Below are positions 11,616-21,056 of a DNA stretch of 64,000 nucleotides, one piece after another. A program made the position numbers and the translations under genes. Within the stretch, counting starts at the first letter, position 1. The number at the start of each line of letters is the position of its first letter. The notes below the pieces were generated by a model, which did no database searches, had not been told where the DNA came from, and was given only the letters and a program-made list of their open reading frames with translations. Origin of the DNA: Epithemia pelagica (Eukaryota > Bacillariophyta > Bacillariophyceae > Surirellales > Surirellaceae); NCBI GenBank assembly GCA_946965045.2, contig OX337235.1, forward strand, positions 682,001 to 746,000, given 5' to 3'.

Positions 11616-13116
11616 TCAATCCGATTTGTGTTCGACGGCCCCTAACCCATACAAGTGTCGATGCCCAAACCATCGAGGCACCAATCCCAAATCTCCCAGC
11701 AGTTCAAAAATACTCAAGAGCGAAATTCCCAAGAAAAAGCCCATGGAACCACCAATCGCTGCCAACAATTGGGCAAACGACAGCGCCTTGCTTTCCGTCA
11801 ACAAGATATATTGAATCCTTCGGAAATTAATCGTCACAGATACGTAGTTCTGCAACACATACTCTTGGGTAACATTGTATTCGTCATAGGGAAAATCCTT
11901 CAACCACCGCTCCGAAAAGTTGACCTCGCCTGTGGTGAATTCGTATTCCGTCACGGAGCAAGTGGGCAAGACACAGTCATGGGGACATTGCTGTTCCGTT
12001 ACGGCACCCCCACTGGTAATGGCAAATTGCAAACACTCATCATCTGGAGGACAAAACTCGAGACGATCCTTATCGGTTTCATCGCCATAGCGCCGACATT
12101 GGCATTTCTCTCGAATATAGTCCATGATTCATTCGGACCGACAGCCTCCTTGGGTATATTCCGGTGCTTCTCCTTGACATCGGGCCCAGGGCAGTTGCTG
12201 CTCACGTGCAAATTGACTCATTTCGAGGGAAACCAGGGTTTCGCGTCCTGGTTTGGCCGTGGCGATGGGCAATTGACTGTCCAATAGCATGTCCTTGTCT
12301 TGGGCCCACAACAAGGCGGCGGCATATTCCGTCATGCTGTCGTAATCGTACTGTCTCAAATCAATCCATATTTTTAAACCACCATAGTACCCTGGACGAC
12401 GAACCGTCTCGTCGGTATCAAAGGCCCAACATCGACCCACTTCTTCGGGTACAAGGACGGGCTTCCACACCTCCGATACATTGAGTTCAATGCCATTAAA
12501 CCAGGAAGCAAAAATAAATTCCTTCAAAGGCGTCGACACTTGAATGAATTCGTCTTCGTTCTTGGGATACGGAATATTGAGTTGGTCTTAGCGTGATTGT
12601 GAAAAGGGACTCGAGTTGCAAAGAGTGACGCGTGGAAAAGCCAACGATTCCGGATTGATGGTTTCGGTATCGGTTATGACTTCAAAGTCGCGATATTGTC
12701 GAATCAATTGGGTCAATTTGCCACAGCATAAAGCCGGATGAGACCAACACCAAGAAAATCCAGACAGAGCGTTTCCACAATTTCCATACTGTTGAATCCG
12801 TCACCAAGGGAACACCGTGAATCGACGTGCCCTGTGCCCATTCGTTGATCACCACTGACAAGGCCGCATTGTTTTCGTCAAAGCCGTCTTCACCTGGGAA
12901 AATGGGACCCATGGAAGGACCGCCCTTTGGTCCAACACTTGTCGTGGTGTTGGTGCTGTCCTGGGAGGACTTTTTCAACATCTTCTCCTCGTCTAGCGTA
13001 TCCACACCTTGTGACCAGGCCCTTCTGCCCTCGTCTTCATTATCGCCGGATCGGAATTGTTCCATTTGATCCGAAGAGGTGCGACCTGTTGGTACCTCGT
13101 CGGCTTCGATTGTCAT
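11616..13116 (-). pseudogene. DEG/ENaC-type cation channel, disrupted
   Basis: Three minus-strand pieces add up to about 500 aa, the usual family length. Piece 1 (13116 to about 12720): acidic N-terminus, a His-Gly motif (TSIHGVPLV) and TM1 (VWIFLVLVSSGFMLW). Piece 2: LAFPRVTLCN, matching the family's FPxVTxCN motif after TM1, then the extracellular part. Piece 3 (from 12125): Cys-rich region (EKCQCRR, QQCPHDCVLPTC), then NYVSVTINF and TM2 with the G-x-S filter (FFLGISLLSIFEL). Lesions: one extra A in the AAA at 12717-12719, TAA at 12588-12590, TGA at 12129-12131. The family forms trimeric amiloride-sensitive Na+ or H+-gated channels, known mainly from animals. Assignment rests on motifs seen here and is strong; function is doubtful. 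Confidence 0.75.
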
Positions 13117-13759
13117 GGCGAAGTTCTTTGCGAGTGCTGACGTACATAAAAAATGAGGGCGTGTTCCACTTTTTTACCTTCAGATTCTGAGCGCCGGGCG
13201 AAGCCTTTGCGTGCGTGTTTCAGATTCATTCTGAAGAAAACAATATTTATTTTTGCCTCCTTAACGGCTATATGAGTGCAAGAAAGATATGCAGGCGTGC
13301 GCTTACTCGGCCTCGGAAGGTGGTAGCTATGGCTATGGCAGGTGCTCTAGTAGAGTATAGCCAACAGAGGAGGGCGCCAACGAATGACCATGACATCTAC
13401 TCCTCTATGCAATGCGTGTCTATCTGTTGTTCAGGATTTCATACATAATACTATATCTGTTGAATGGAAGAGATGATCGACTACCCCATCAATCCCGAAC
13501 GATGATCCATTATGAGTTACGAAGCCTAGGTTGATCGCTGGAGCAAGAACCGCAAGACGTTTCCGGAGAGCATGGATTCTTCGGATCCATCGATGTTCGG
13601 GCGTCTGGGTTACGTAGCAGCGTGCGAATTTCAATCGCCTTGTCTCTGATGGGCCGATTCTGTCCGCGACTGCAAAGATCTGGCGAGAGCGCGATTGAGT
13701 CATGAAGCCGTGTTCTTCCCACCGCCTTATAAACCGGATGTGAGGAGAAGAGGACGACC
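13117..13759. other. Divergent intergenic region
   Basis: It separates the minus-strand channel gene from the plus-strand RING gene and so should hold both promoters. No TATA box or other element could be assigned with confidence. Short frames on the minus strand lack domains. Confidence 0.4.
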
Positions 13760-14938
13760 ATGTTTGCAGAATTCATTTTGGTCCGAGTCGATTTGGATTG
13801 TCATCATTCTTGCAATGAACGCGTTGGTGATGTGTTCCGAATGGATGTTGGACGCCTCAATGCCAGCCTAGGTCAGTGCGCAAAGTGGCTTGTTCATCAA
13901 CTCAACTTGCCAGATCAAGGACCAAAGAAAATATCATTCCTCCTGGGTGACTATGGCCGAAAGTCATGTACCTCTGACTATAATGTCCATGAAATGAACG
14001 AGCAGCACAACAGAACGTGGACTTTGAACCACTACTTGTCTTGCCATCAACAACAGCCAATTGCAGTTCGTGTGAGGGCAACGTTGGAACCCGTGCGGCT
14101 CTTAGTTCATCACACAATGACGAATAAACCGTGCGTCATCTCCGTGTCCCGACATGACAAAGTTTCGAACGTGAAACAAGCGATTGAATCATTGAAGCAC
14201 TTCCCAGTCGACGATCAACGAATCACTTTTTCTGGGAAACCATTGAATGATGATATGGCGCTTGCGGAATACAACCTCGGGACCGGAAGCTCTCTGTTTC
14301 TGTCTCTTCGTCTTCCAGGAGGTTCACGAGGAACATCATTTGTGGATGTTTCTCGAATGGACGCGCTTCGGACGCGTTCCTGGAGCAGTCAAGCTCCCAC
14401 GTGGCGAGAAGTGGGTGAAGGACTTTGCATCCATGGGAGATGTAGGAACAAATCCTGTGAAGCATATAAGCGGAAAGTTATTTGCACCATGGGCTTTGTG
14501 GACGTTGATATCGCTGGTCCCAACAAAATCAGCAGTCGCTGCCCCATGTGCAAGAGTCGATTCACCCCGAAAAAGCCAGGTTTCAACAATTGTTGGTGGA
14601 AAATTGAAGCTGTCAAGACTTTGTCTCCCGAGTGTGTCTTTCACTCCCCGTGGAACCGCGCCCTCAATGAGTACACGACGTACGACGAGGCTACTGCCGG
14701 AACAAGTGAGTTTGTCCGTCTTAAAGTATCCGTGCGCCCGCTTTGGGATGTTGACCACCGAAGTGGCCCTTCTCTCTGTCCGATTTGCTTGGAAGAGGTG
14801 AACGGCGACTACGTCACGACCTCCTGCAAACACGTGTTTCATAAGTGTTGCTGGCAAGAATGGAAACAGAAGTTGGCTTCTCGTGATCAGGCACCCACGT
14901 GCCCCCTCTGCCGACAACGTGACCCTAGCGTCCGCTAG
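13760..14938 (+). CDS. Ubiquitin-like domain plus RING finger protein (likely E3 ligase)
   Basis: 392 aa in a single exon, ATG start. A ubiquitin-like fold spans about residues 113-198 (RHDKVSNVKQAIE, DDQRITFSGKPLNDD, then LRLPGG, close to ubiquitin's LRLRGG end). A central Cys-rich zinc-binding-like region follows (CIHGRCRNKSC, CPMCKSRF). A C-terminal RING-type finger has CPICLEEV, CKHVFHKCC and CPLCRQ. RING proteins normally recruit E2 enzymes for ubiquitin transfer; a Ubl domain in the same chain can bind the proteasome or regulate the ligase. The substrate is unknown. The central module may be specific to this lineage. The gene ends in TAG. Confidence 0.8.
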   Translation: MFAEFILVRVDLDCHHSCNERVGDVFRMDVGRLNASLGQCAKWLVHQLNLPDQGPKKISFLLGDYGRKSCTSDYNVHEMNEQHNRTWTLNHYLSCHQQQPIAVRVRATLEPVRLLVHHTMTNKPCVISVSRHDKVSNVKQAIESLKHFPVDDQRITFSGKPLNDDMALAEYNLGTGSSLFLSLRLPGGSRGTSFVDVSRMDALRTRSWSSQAPTWREVGEGLCIHGRCRNKSCEAYKRKVICTMGFVDVDIAGPNKISSRCPMCKSRFTPKKPGFNNCWWKIEAVKTLSPECVFHSPWNRALNEYTTYDEATAGTSEFVRLKVSVRPLWDVDHRSGPSLCPICLEEVNGDYVTTSCKHVFHKCCWQEWKQKLASRDQAPTCPLCRQRDPSVR

Positions 14939-15387
14939 AAAGTTCACGGGACAATCGATCCTTCGTTGGTGCGGGTTAAAGTCATCTACCATTCATCAGC
15001 TGTAACACACCGAGAGCTGCTGTGATCAAGAGCTCCAAAGCATTATCAAACGATCGGTCGCCTGGATAAACAAGGCATCTGATGAAGAGACAAAGACCAA
15101 TCGAACTCAATTGCGTAGAGACCAAAGATAGACTCCTCTTAGTAACGTCTTTTGTATAAAGAATCCGAAATTTCAGACGAGTAGCAATGACGCTGTACTC
15201 ACAAAGCAGCTTCGACGTTCAAACACTCTCCTGAAGAGGCAGCTATCTATTTGCGCTGATCGTTAAGCGATTCATTGCTCCGAGAAAACACAACCAGTCA
15301 ACCTTCAATCCAAGCATGAATAATGTTTCTGCCGTTGGTTGCGAGCTGACCCGGTCCAATGACAAGGCTGTTTGATGCCGCTGCGGC
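14939..15387. other. Convergent intergenic region
   Basis: Lies between the 3' ends of the RING gene (+) and the sulfotransferase gene (-). No gene, repeat or RNA was recognised. Confidence 0.4.
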
Positions 15388-18300
15388 CTATAGAGAGTTC
15401 CAGAACTTGGCAACAAACCATTTGCGCCATTCTCCATGTTCCTGAAGTGTTCTCTTTGCATCAATGCTGCAAAACTTTGGATACGCTTTCACAAACTCAG
15501 CGTGATGCAGTCGTTGATACTCCGCAACCAAGTGCACATGATGTGTCTTTGCGTCTGTGGTCTCATCGGACGACATAAAACTGGAAGCAAACGGGTCAAA
15601 TCCCTGCTGGACACTGCTCGAATTAGGAAACAAGAATTTGTGTTCCAGCGTCCAACTCAGGTTTTCAAGCCGACTCAGAGTAGCGTTGTCCAAACATTGT
15701 ACAGGAAACGGTACATGAGGAAGCTTGGTATCTTTGTATTCCTGGATCATTCGTCGAACATCGGTGCGAGTAACACCCCGCTCGACACTTCTTGCAGGAA
15801 TCCAGCCGTCCTTGTAAGCTTGGGTCGCCAACATGTCAAAATTCAGATCGACAGAAGGGTTGGCAAACTGTGAAGACCGCGGATTGGAGGATTGTTGGTT
15901 CGCAGTGGTCCCACCAACAAGGCGACCTTTTCGAACTGCCCAACACAGGGTGGGCCAACGACGCGTCTTGGGAGGTAATAGTTGGCAAAAAACAAAGTCA
16001 AGCAATGGATCACTCTGGGAAGGAATGACGCGACCATTCTCGAACAAGTAATTCAAGTGCGACAGTGACATGATGTGAACATTTTCGAAATGCTGTTGAT
16101 AGTTATGGTACAACACATGGGCCGGGTGCATTTGATAGCGTACTTCAATTTCCTGAACGTAGTCTCCAAATCCGTTCACATCATGGTTGCCTACTCCACC
16201 GTGCCGGCGCAAGGCTAGTGTATTCCCAGCACTGCGATTGTCCAGTGCAAAGGGCAAAATCTCTTCTCCAACAATCTGATTGTCGTCGCGGTGGCCAGGC
16301 CACAAACGTGCGGCCCGATTGCGCAGAGGTTTGACCACGGAATTGTACTTGGAGGGGAGCCATTCAAACAATGGACGATAGGCCACAACGATGTGAACCT
16401 CCCACCGATTCTTTCTTTTCAAGTACTGTGCCAAAGTGGCAATGTGACGCGACGACCATTCAGTACACCCTTCAAACACAATCAAGATCCCCAGACCATC
16501 CTCCCAAATCTCGTCGACGCGACTCACAAAGTCCGGATTGAGCATTGGTGGTCCAGCGGAAACTCTTGCCAGCTTTTGATTCACCTTTTTATTCGCCCGT
16601 TGGGGATCGAGACCATGTGGAAATGGGCCTACCGGATTGGCATTGGGATCAAGTGGAGAACGTTGAAAGAAGGCCAACTGCTGGTGCTTGAGGTACTTGT
16701 TTTCACGATCAATATCGGAACCACATTGAATGGGGCAAGTTCCTAGGTACACAAGCTTGTCTTGTCGCAACAGCGGTTCTGCGATTGCAGCGTTGGCGCA
16801 CAAGCTACATTGCAAATGAGTTGTGGCTGTCTTGGGAAGCCCAACGTGGAGTATAAACAGAGGACGATTTCCTCCCGCTCTTTGGTCTGTCTCGGTTTCA
16901 TTGTCCCTTTTGTTAGAGTCTCTTACACTTGTACTTGAGATATTGACAAAGTTGGACACGAACCAGTCTCGCCAATGCGGATCTTGTAAGGTTTTGTTGG
17001 CATCAATGCTGCAAAATTTATGGTTGGCCTGGGCTTTGGCAAATCCCACACGATGGAGATCTTGATACTCCTGGACTAGTGACTGCTGTGTTGTTGCGTT
17101 CAGCGTGCTGCCCTCGTTCTTCAACGCATCGCCGTCCCCAAAAAAGAGACGATACTCGACGTTCCAGCTAAGGGTTTCCAGTCGATTCAGTGATGCAGTG
17201 TCCCAACACAGCAAGGGAAAGTCGACAAAGGAAGGCCGTGGGCCCTCCACTTGCAACCCCCCTCGAGTAGATTTCAGATGCACCTGATGGCGGCGAATAT
17301 TCTCTGCTACAGATGGACGAGTTGGTTGATAGGCTTCTTCATCGTACCCAACGCCTTTTTCGACACGAATCAACCCCTGTTGGTATGCCGCCACGGCCAA
17401 CATGTCATAGTCGAGCTCAATCGATGGGTTTGTTGTTGTGGTTGCTGTGGAAATGGAAGAAGAAGCGGGCTTTGTGGAATTTTTCAAGCTTCCAGTGCGT
17501 TCAATGGTTTGACACGTTATGGGCATTTGCCCCGGCAAGACTTGGCAAAAAAGATAGTACAATAAGCGGTCGGTATGAGAGGTAGGGTCGCCTCCCGTTC
17601 CACCACCAAGGCCAAACCAATGACGCAGTCCTTGCCAACTCCAACCAGAGGGATTGTTGTCACGAACGACAGATTGTTGCGGCCCCAAATGCGGCAAGGA
17701 CATGATGTGAACATGGTCAAAGTACTGGCGAAAGTTGCTCTGCAACATGTGAGCAGGATGCATATGATACTTGACTTCGACATCATGGATAAAATCGGAA
17801 AAGAGTTCATCCGATTCCGAACTCTTTCGCAAATGGGGAGAATGTCCGGCACTCAAGTGATCCATACGAAACGGTGCAATCGCTTCACCCGTCAAGGTTG
17901 CTGTTGTTGTTGTATTATCGAGAGAAGAAGTGCTACCAACACCAATGACAGCGTCGTCGTCCTTGTCTGGGTTGTTATTATCCTGTTCCGCATTGGTCAG
18001 ATATCCGACAAACAAGGATTGGCCAGGCCAGATTCGTCCGGCTCGATTGCGAGTGGGTTTGATAATGGAGTTGTACTTGGAGGGCAACCAGTCAAACAGG
18101 GGCCGATAGGCTGCCACAACATGGACTTCCCACTGAGGTTCCAAGAAATCTCTCATGACTTGAATGTGACGATGGGACCAGACATTGGATCCTTCAAATA
18201 TCACCATGGCATTCAGGCCTTGCTCATAGGCATGTTTGACACGTTGTCGAAACTCCAACGACAGTTCTGGCCATGGTTCTTCTTCGTCTTCTTTTTCGTC

Positions 18301-19374
18301 CAAGTCGTTTGTCTGCTCTCCTGAACCTACGGCATCCGCTTTTGCTGTTGCATTCAGTTTTCTGGTCATCCATGAGGGAACCAACTGCTCTTTACCAGGC
18401 ACTTGTAGTTCATGTCTCTGTCGTCGTCGTTCTTTTCTGGTCATCCATGAGGGAGCCAACTGCTCTTGACCAGGCGGCGCTTGTTGTTCATGTCTCTGTC
18501 GTCGTCGTTCTTGAATACCCATCCAAATGCGGTTACGATCCAAGGCATGGGGAAAGGGACCAACTGGATTACTTCCGGCTTCCTCCATGGGCCCTGCTCC
18601 TCCTCCTCGTTGAAAGAAACTCCCTTGTTGATGAGCCAAGTACAAGTCGTTGTAATACTTGGTGATATGGCGTCTGTGGTGACGTCCCTTTCCTGGTCCT
18701 TGCATTGAAAATGGCAACTCATGGCCGCCTCGACACTCTCCAATGGGACAAGTGCCCAAATAGATCCAATGGTCTTGTTGCAACAAGGGAATGGTAGCAT
18801 TGGGGTTGGCACACAAACTACATTGTAAATGAGTTGTGGCAGTCTTTGGCAAACCCACATGCAAGACAAATCTTAAGGGATCCTGTCGTCCGGTTGTTGT
18901 GGAGGCTCCATGCCGAGTGTGGTTGTTATTATTGTTGTTGTTTGTACCCTCCTTTTCTGTAACTCCTCGTGTTGGATTGGCAAGGCTCGTGTTGCGATAC
19001 AAACCTGGCCCAAACAAATGATAGCCATTCAGTTGACCATGTTCCACATCGGGAACCCAAAAGGGCAAGAGAACCAACACACAAATGGACACGACCAAGG
19101 ATGCACGCAAACACAACGACACACAGGGTCCTATTGTTGCTGATGCTGATGGTCGTACTCTCAAGAGGGACCCTTTTTTGGAAGCACCACGAAAGGTTGG
19201 TAAATGCCGCTTGGATGTTGTGAATCGATCCTGCGCATCTGGGGAGCAAAGTCTATTGTGAAAGTTGCGTCCTTCGTCATGATGATAATGATTGCTATTG
19301 TTGGGGCCAGCCGCAAATCGTTGTCGTGGTTTTGGATGCGTCCGCCGTTCATCCAGTAGACCACCTTGTGTCAT
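15388..19374 (-). CDS. Membrane-anchored protein with two sulfotransferase-like domains
   Basis: 1328 aa in one uninterrupted exon; ATG start, TAG stop. The N-terminus is basic and cytosolic, followed by one hydrophobic segment (about residues 86-107), as in type II Golgi enzymes. Two related catalytic units follow. Each starts with HVGLPKTATTHLQ (residue ~172 and again ~850), matching the 5'-phosphosulfate-binding loop of PAPS-dependent sulfotransferases. Each continues with QCSLCAN, IYLGTCPI or VYLGTCPI, FEG and YRPLF(D/E)WLPSKYNS. Expected role: transfer of sulfate from PAPS to a glycan or protein in the Golgi lumen, perhaps for the cell wall or mucilage. The domain duplication within one chain is unusual; similarity runs through each whole unit, so both may be active. 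The acceptor is unknown. Confidence 0.8.
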   Translation of the reverse strand: MTQGGLLDERRTHPKPRQRFAAGPNNSNHYHHDEGRNFHNRLCSPDAQDRFTTSKRHLPTFRGASKKGSLLRVRPSASATIGPCVSLCLRASLVVSICVLVLLPFWVPDVEHGQLNGYHLFGPGLYRNTSLANPTRGVTEKEGTNNNNNNNHTRHGASTTTGRQDPLRFVLHVGLPKTATTHLQCSLCANPNATIPLLQQDHWIYLGTCPIGECRGGHELPFSMQGPGKGRHHRRHITKYYNDLYLAHQQGSFFQRGGGAGPMEEAGSNPVGPFPHALDRNRIWMGIQERRRQRHEQQAPPGQEQLAPSWMTRKERRRQRHELQVPGKEQLVPSWMTRKLNATAKADAVGSGEQTNDLDEKEDEEEPWPELSLEFRQRVKHAYEQGLNAMVIFEGSNVWSHRHIQVMRDFLEPQWEVHVVAAYRPLFDWLPSKYNSIIKPTRNRAGRIWPGQSLFVGYLTNAEQDNNNPDKDDDAVIGVGSTSSLDNTTTTATLTGEAIAPFRMDHLSAGHSPHLRKSSESDELFSDFIHDVEVKYHMHPAHMLQSNFRQYFDHVHIMSLPHLGPQQSVVRDNNPSGWSWQGLRHWFGLGGGTGGDPTSHTDRLLYYLFCQVLPGQMPITCQTIERTGSLKNSTKPASSSISTATTTTNPSIELDYDMLAVAAYQQGLIRVEKGVGYDEEAYQPTRPSVAENIRRHQVHLKSTRGGLQVEGPRPSFVDFPLLCWDTASLNRLETLSWNVEYRLFFGDGDALKNEGSTLNATTQQSLVQEYQDLHRVGFAKAQANHKFCSIDANKTLQDPHWRDWFVSNFVNISSTSVRDSNKRDNETETDQRAGGNRPLFILHVGLPKTATTHLQCSLCANAAIAEPLLRQDKLVYLGTCPIQCGSDIDRENKYLKHQQLAFFQRSPLDPNANPVGPFPHGLDPQRANKKVNQKLARVSAGPPMLNPDFVSRVDEIWEDGLGILIVFEGCTEWSSRHIATLAQYLKRKNRWEVHIVVAYRPLFEWLPSKYNSVVKPLRNRAARLWPGHRDDNQIVGEEILPFALDNRSAGNTLALRRHGGVGNHDVNGFGDYVQEIEVRYQMHPAHVLYHNYQQHFENVHIMSLSHLNYLFENGRVIPSQSDPLLDFVFCQLLPPKTRRWPTLCWAVRKGRLVGGTTANQQSSNPRSSQFANPSVDLNFDMLATQAYKDGWIPARSVERGVTRTDVRRMIQEYKDTKLPHVPFPVQCLDNATLSRLENLSWTLEHKFLFPNSSSVQQGFDPFASSFMSSDETTDAKTHHVHLVAEYQRLHHAEFVKAYPKFCSIDAKRTLQEHGEWRKWFVAKFWNSL

Positions 19375-19994
19375 TGTTTCGTACGCCCTCTCTGTGGCGT
19401 CGATTCAAAACCACCTTTGGGTGGTGAAATACCAAAATGGAACCAGGAAGACTTTGTCCAAACCGGCAGCAAGGATTTAGGACGACACCATTGTCACTGT
19501 GTTGCGTACCTCCCTCGATGTGAGTTGCGGTCGCGTTCTGGTTTTGTGTCGCGTTTCAGACGCAGAAAAGGGTCAAGGGTGGCGCCGCGTAGGGGATAGA
19601 GTACCCCCCAGAGGGGTGGTTTTGAGGGTGTAATTTCGTGTTTCAACGAAAATACTACCTCCGAAACACCCCCGCTGGGGAATAGGGGATAGAGCAGATA
19701 GCAACCGTCAACTACCGTCAGAACTCCTCCTCCGTAGACAGCGAAACAGTAGAAGCATAACATATTCCTAATGTATTCTCACTTCCTACTCCTGTGGAAT
19801 ATGACCAGTGGCGACCTTTTGGCGTTCCTAAGTACAGGATCAACCAGGAAATCTCTTCACTAAACCTCAGGCACAGAATCAAACAAATGCAGTCATGGAT
19901 TGGTAGAAACGCTCAAATGAAGCAAGCCAATCGAAATTGATATCGTGAAGTATTGTGAAATGAACATGAGAAAAAACACGGACTCTGTCATACA
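19375..19994. other. Intergenic region with a MITE-like hairpin
   Basis: No gene recognised. The stretch is the upstream side of the sulfotransferase gene and the downstream side of YWTD copy B. It contains the hairpin element described separately at 19590-19694. Confidence 0.5.
19590..19694. repeat. MITE-like hairpin flanked by 12-bp direct repeats
   Basis: TAGGGGATAGAG occurs at 19590-19601 and again at 19683-19694. Between them lie two imperfect inverted arms of about 37 nt (19602-19638 and about 19647-19682) around an 8-nt loop. The arms share CCCC-AG-GGGG blocks and an ATTTTCG-like inner end. This looks like a small foldback element with a target-site duplication, though the direct repeats could also be part of a longer repeat. 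Confidence 0.5.
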
Positions 19995-21056
19995 TTACAA
20001 AGGCGGCGTGACGTCAAATTCTTTCCATTCCGTGGTGTCCTCCTCGAGACAAACATCATCCACGATGGACACGGAGACAGACCAACGGTACGTTCCGTAA
20101 CTCACATGGCTGAAATCGTAGAGATGGACATAGGCTCCGTCCACCCACGAATCCACATCAACCTCAATGCCTGGCGCAGCAGGGTCCCATATTGGTCGAT
20201 CGCTCGTTCCCCCTTTTCGTTCCAGGTTAATGGTGATGGCCGTCATTTTTTCTCGCTGCCAGCCCACGTTAAAGATGAATGGTGGTAGTGTCAACAAACC
20301 AGAGGGAACTCCCTGCATCGTCGAGGAGTGAGGGAAAACTTGAGTGGTTTCCGACTTGTTGGGATCACAAGGTGTGGGACTCGGCGTTGGAGGTCCACAA
20401 TCTCGTACTACCAAGCCCTTGATTCCAGCTTTGGAGTAATAAGGAACTGTCACGTTGTAAAGAATCTCGGGGATACCCGATCCATCAGCATTCGCGGTCC
20501 AAATAGTAGAATCTTCGTAACGTCCCCATACGCCAATGAACAACTGGTCCATGTAGAAGTCAATCGTTCGAACGTTATCATATTCAAAGAACTCTTCCCC
20601 ATAATGGACTTCCAACAAAGGGCTTGTTCCATCCAGCAATCCGCGAAAGACATGGCTCTTGTCCACAACGTACATGTATCCCGAGCTGGTGTCAATCGCA
20701 ATGCCACGAGGAGAATCTTTGTGGCCGTATGAGTACGGATTGTACAGGTTACGAGGCTGTTCCGAACCAAACGGTGAGCGCAAAAACTTGACAAAACTTG
20801 TTTCAAACTGGTCTCTACCACCATAGTACGCATACCAAGAAGTTGGATCAATCACCACCGCTGGTACTTCACCGGTATCCAACTTGTTGGCGTAGGTCGC
20901 AGTTCCATCCAGCGCAATTGCATACAGCCCATCGTCGGTACCGAGAAGCATTTCGCCTGAATCTTCATTGACTGCAACACCTAGAACTTTTCCTATTTGA
21001 AAACATGTAAGAGTACTGATGCAGCAACCAAGCAGCAACGTGTGCCACGGTGCCAT
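19995..21056 (-). CDS. YWTD-propeller protein, copy B, N-terminally truncated
   Basis: 353 aa. Similarity to copies A and C begins abruptly at IGKVLGVAVNEDSG and runs to the C-terminal module (SYGTYRWSVSVSIVDD). It contains propeller strands such as GYMYVVDKSHVFRG and IWTANADGSG. The Cys-rich module and first blades of A and C are absent. The first 20 residues (MAPWHTLLLGCCISTLTCFQ) are hydrophobic and could act as a signal peptide. The homology break sits at a CAAATAG sequence that resembles a splice acceptor, so an upstream exon is the alternative. No frame lesions are seen. Probably secreted if translated; ligand unknown. Confidence 0.6.
   Translation of the reverse strand: MAPWHTLLLGCCISTLTCFQIGKVLGVAVNEDSGEMLLGTDDGLYAIALDGTATYANKLDTGEVPAVVIDPTSWYAYYGGRDQFETSFVKFLRSPFGSEQPRNLYNPYSYGHKDSPRGIAIDTSSGYMYVVDKSHVFRGLLDGTSPLLEVHYGEEFFEYDNVRTIDFYMDQLFIGVWGRYEDSTIWTANADGSGIPEILYNVTVPYYSKAGIKGLVVRDCGPPTPSPTPCDPNKSETTQVFPHSSTMQGVPSGLLTLPPFIFNVGWQREKMTAITINLERKGGTSDRPIWDPAAPGIEVDVDSWVDGAYVHLYDFSHVSYGTYRWSVSVSIVDDVCLEEDTTEWKEFDVTPPL

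Noticed and set aside
12129-12131. Calling the channel a selenoprotein
   Set aside because: A TAA and a frameshift upstream make a pseudogene more likely, and no SECIS was identified.
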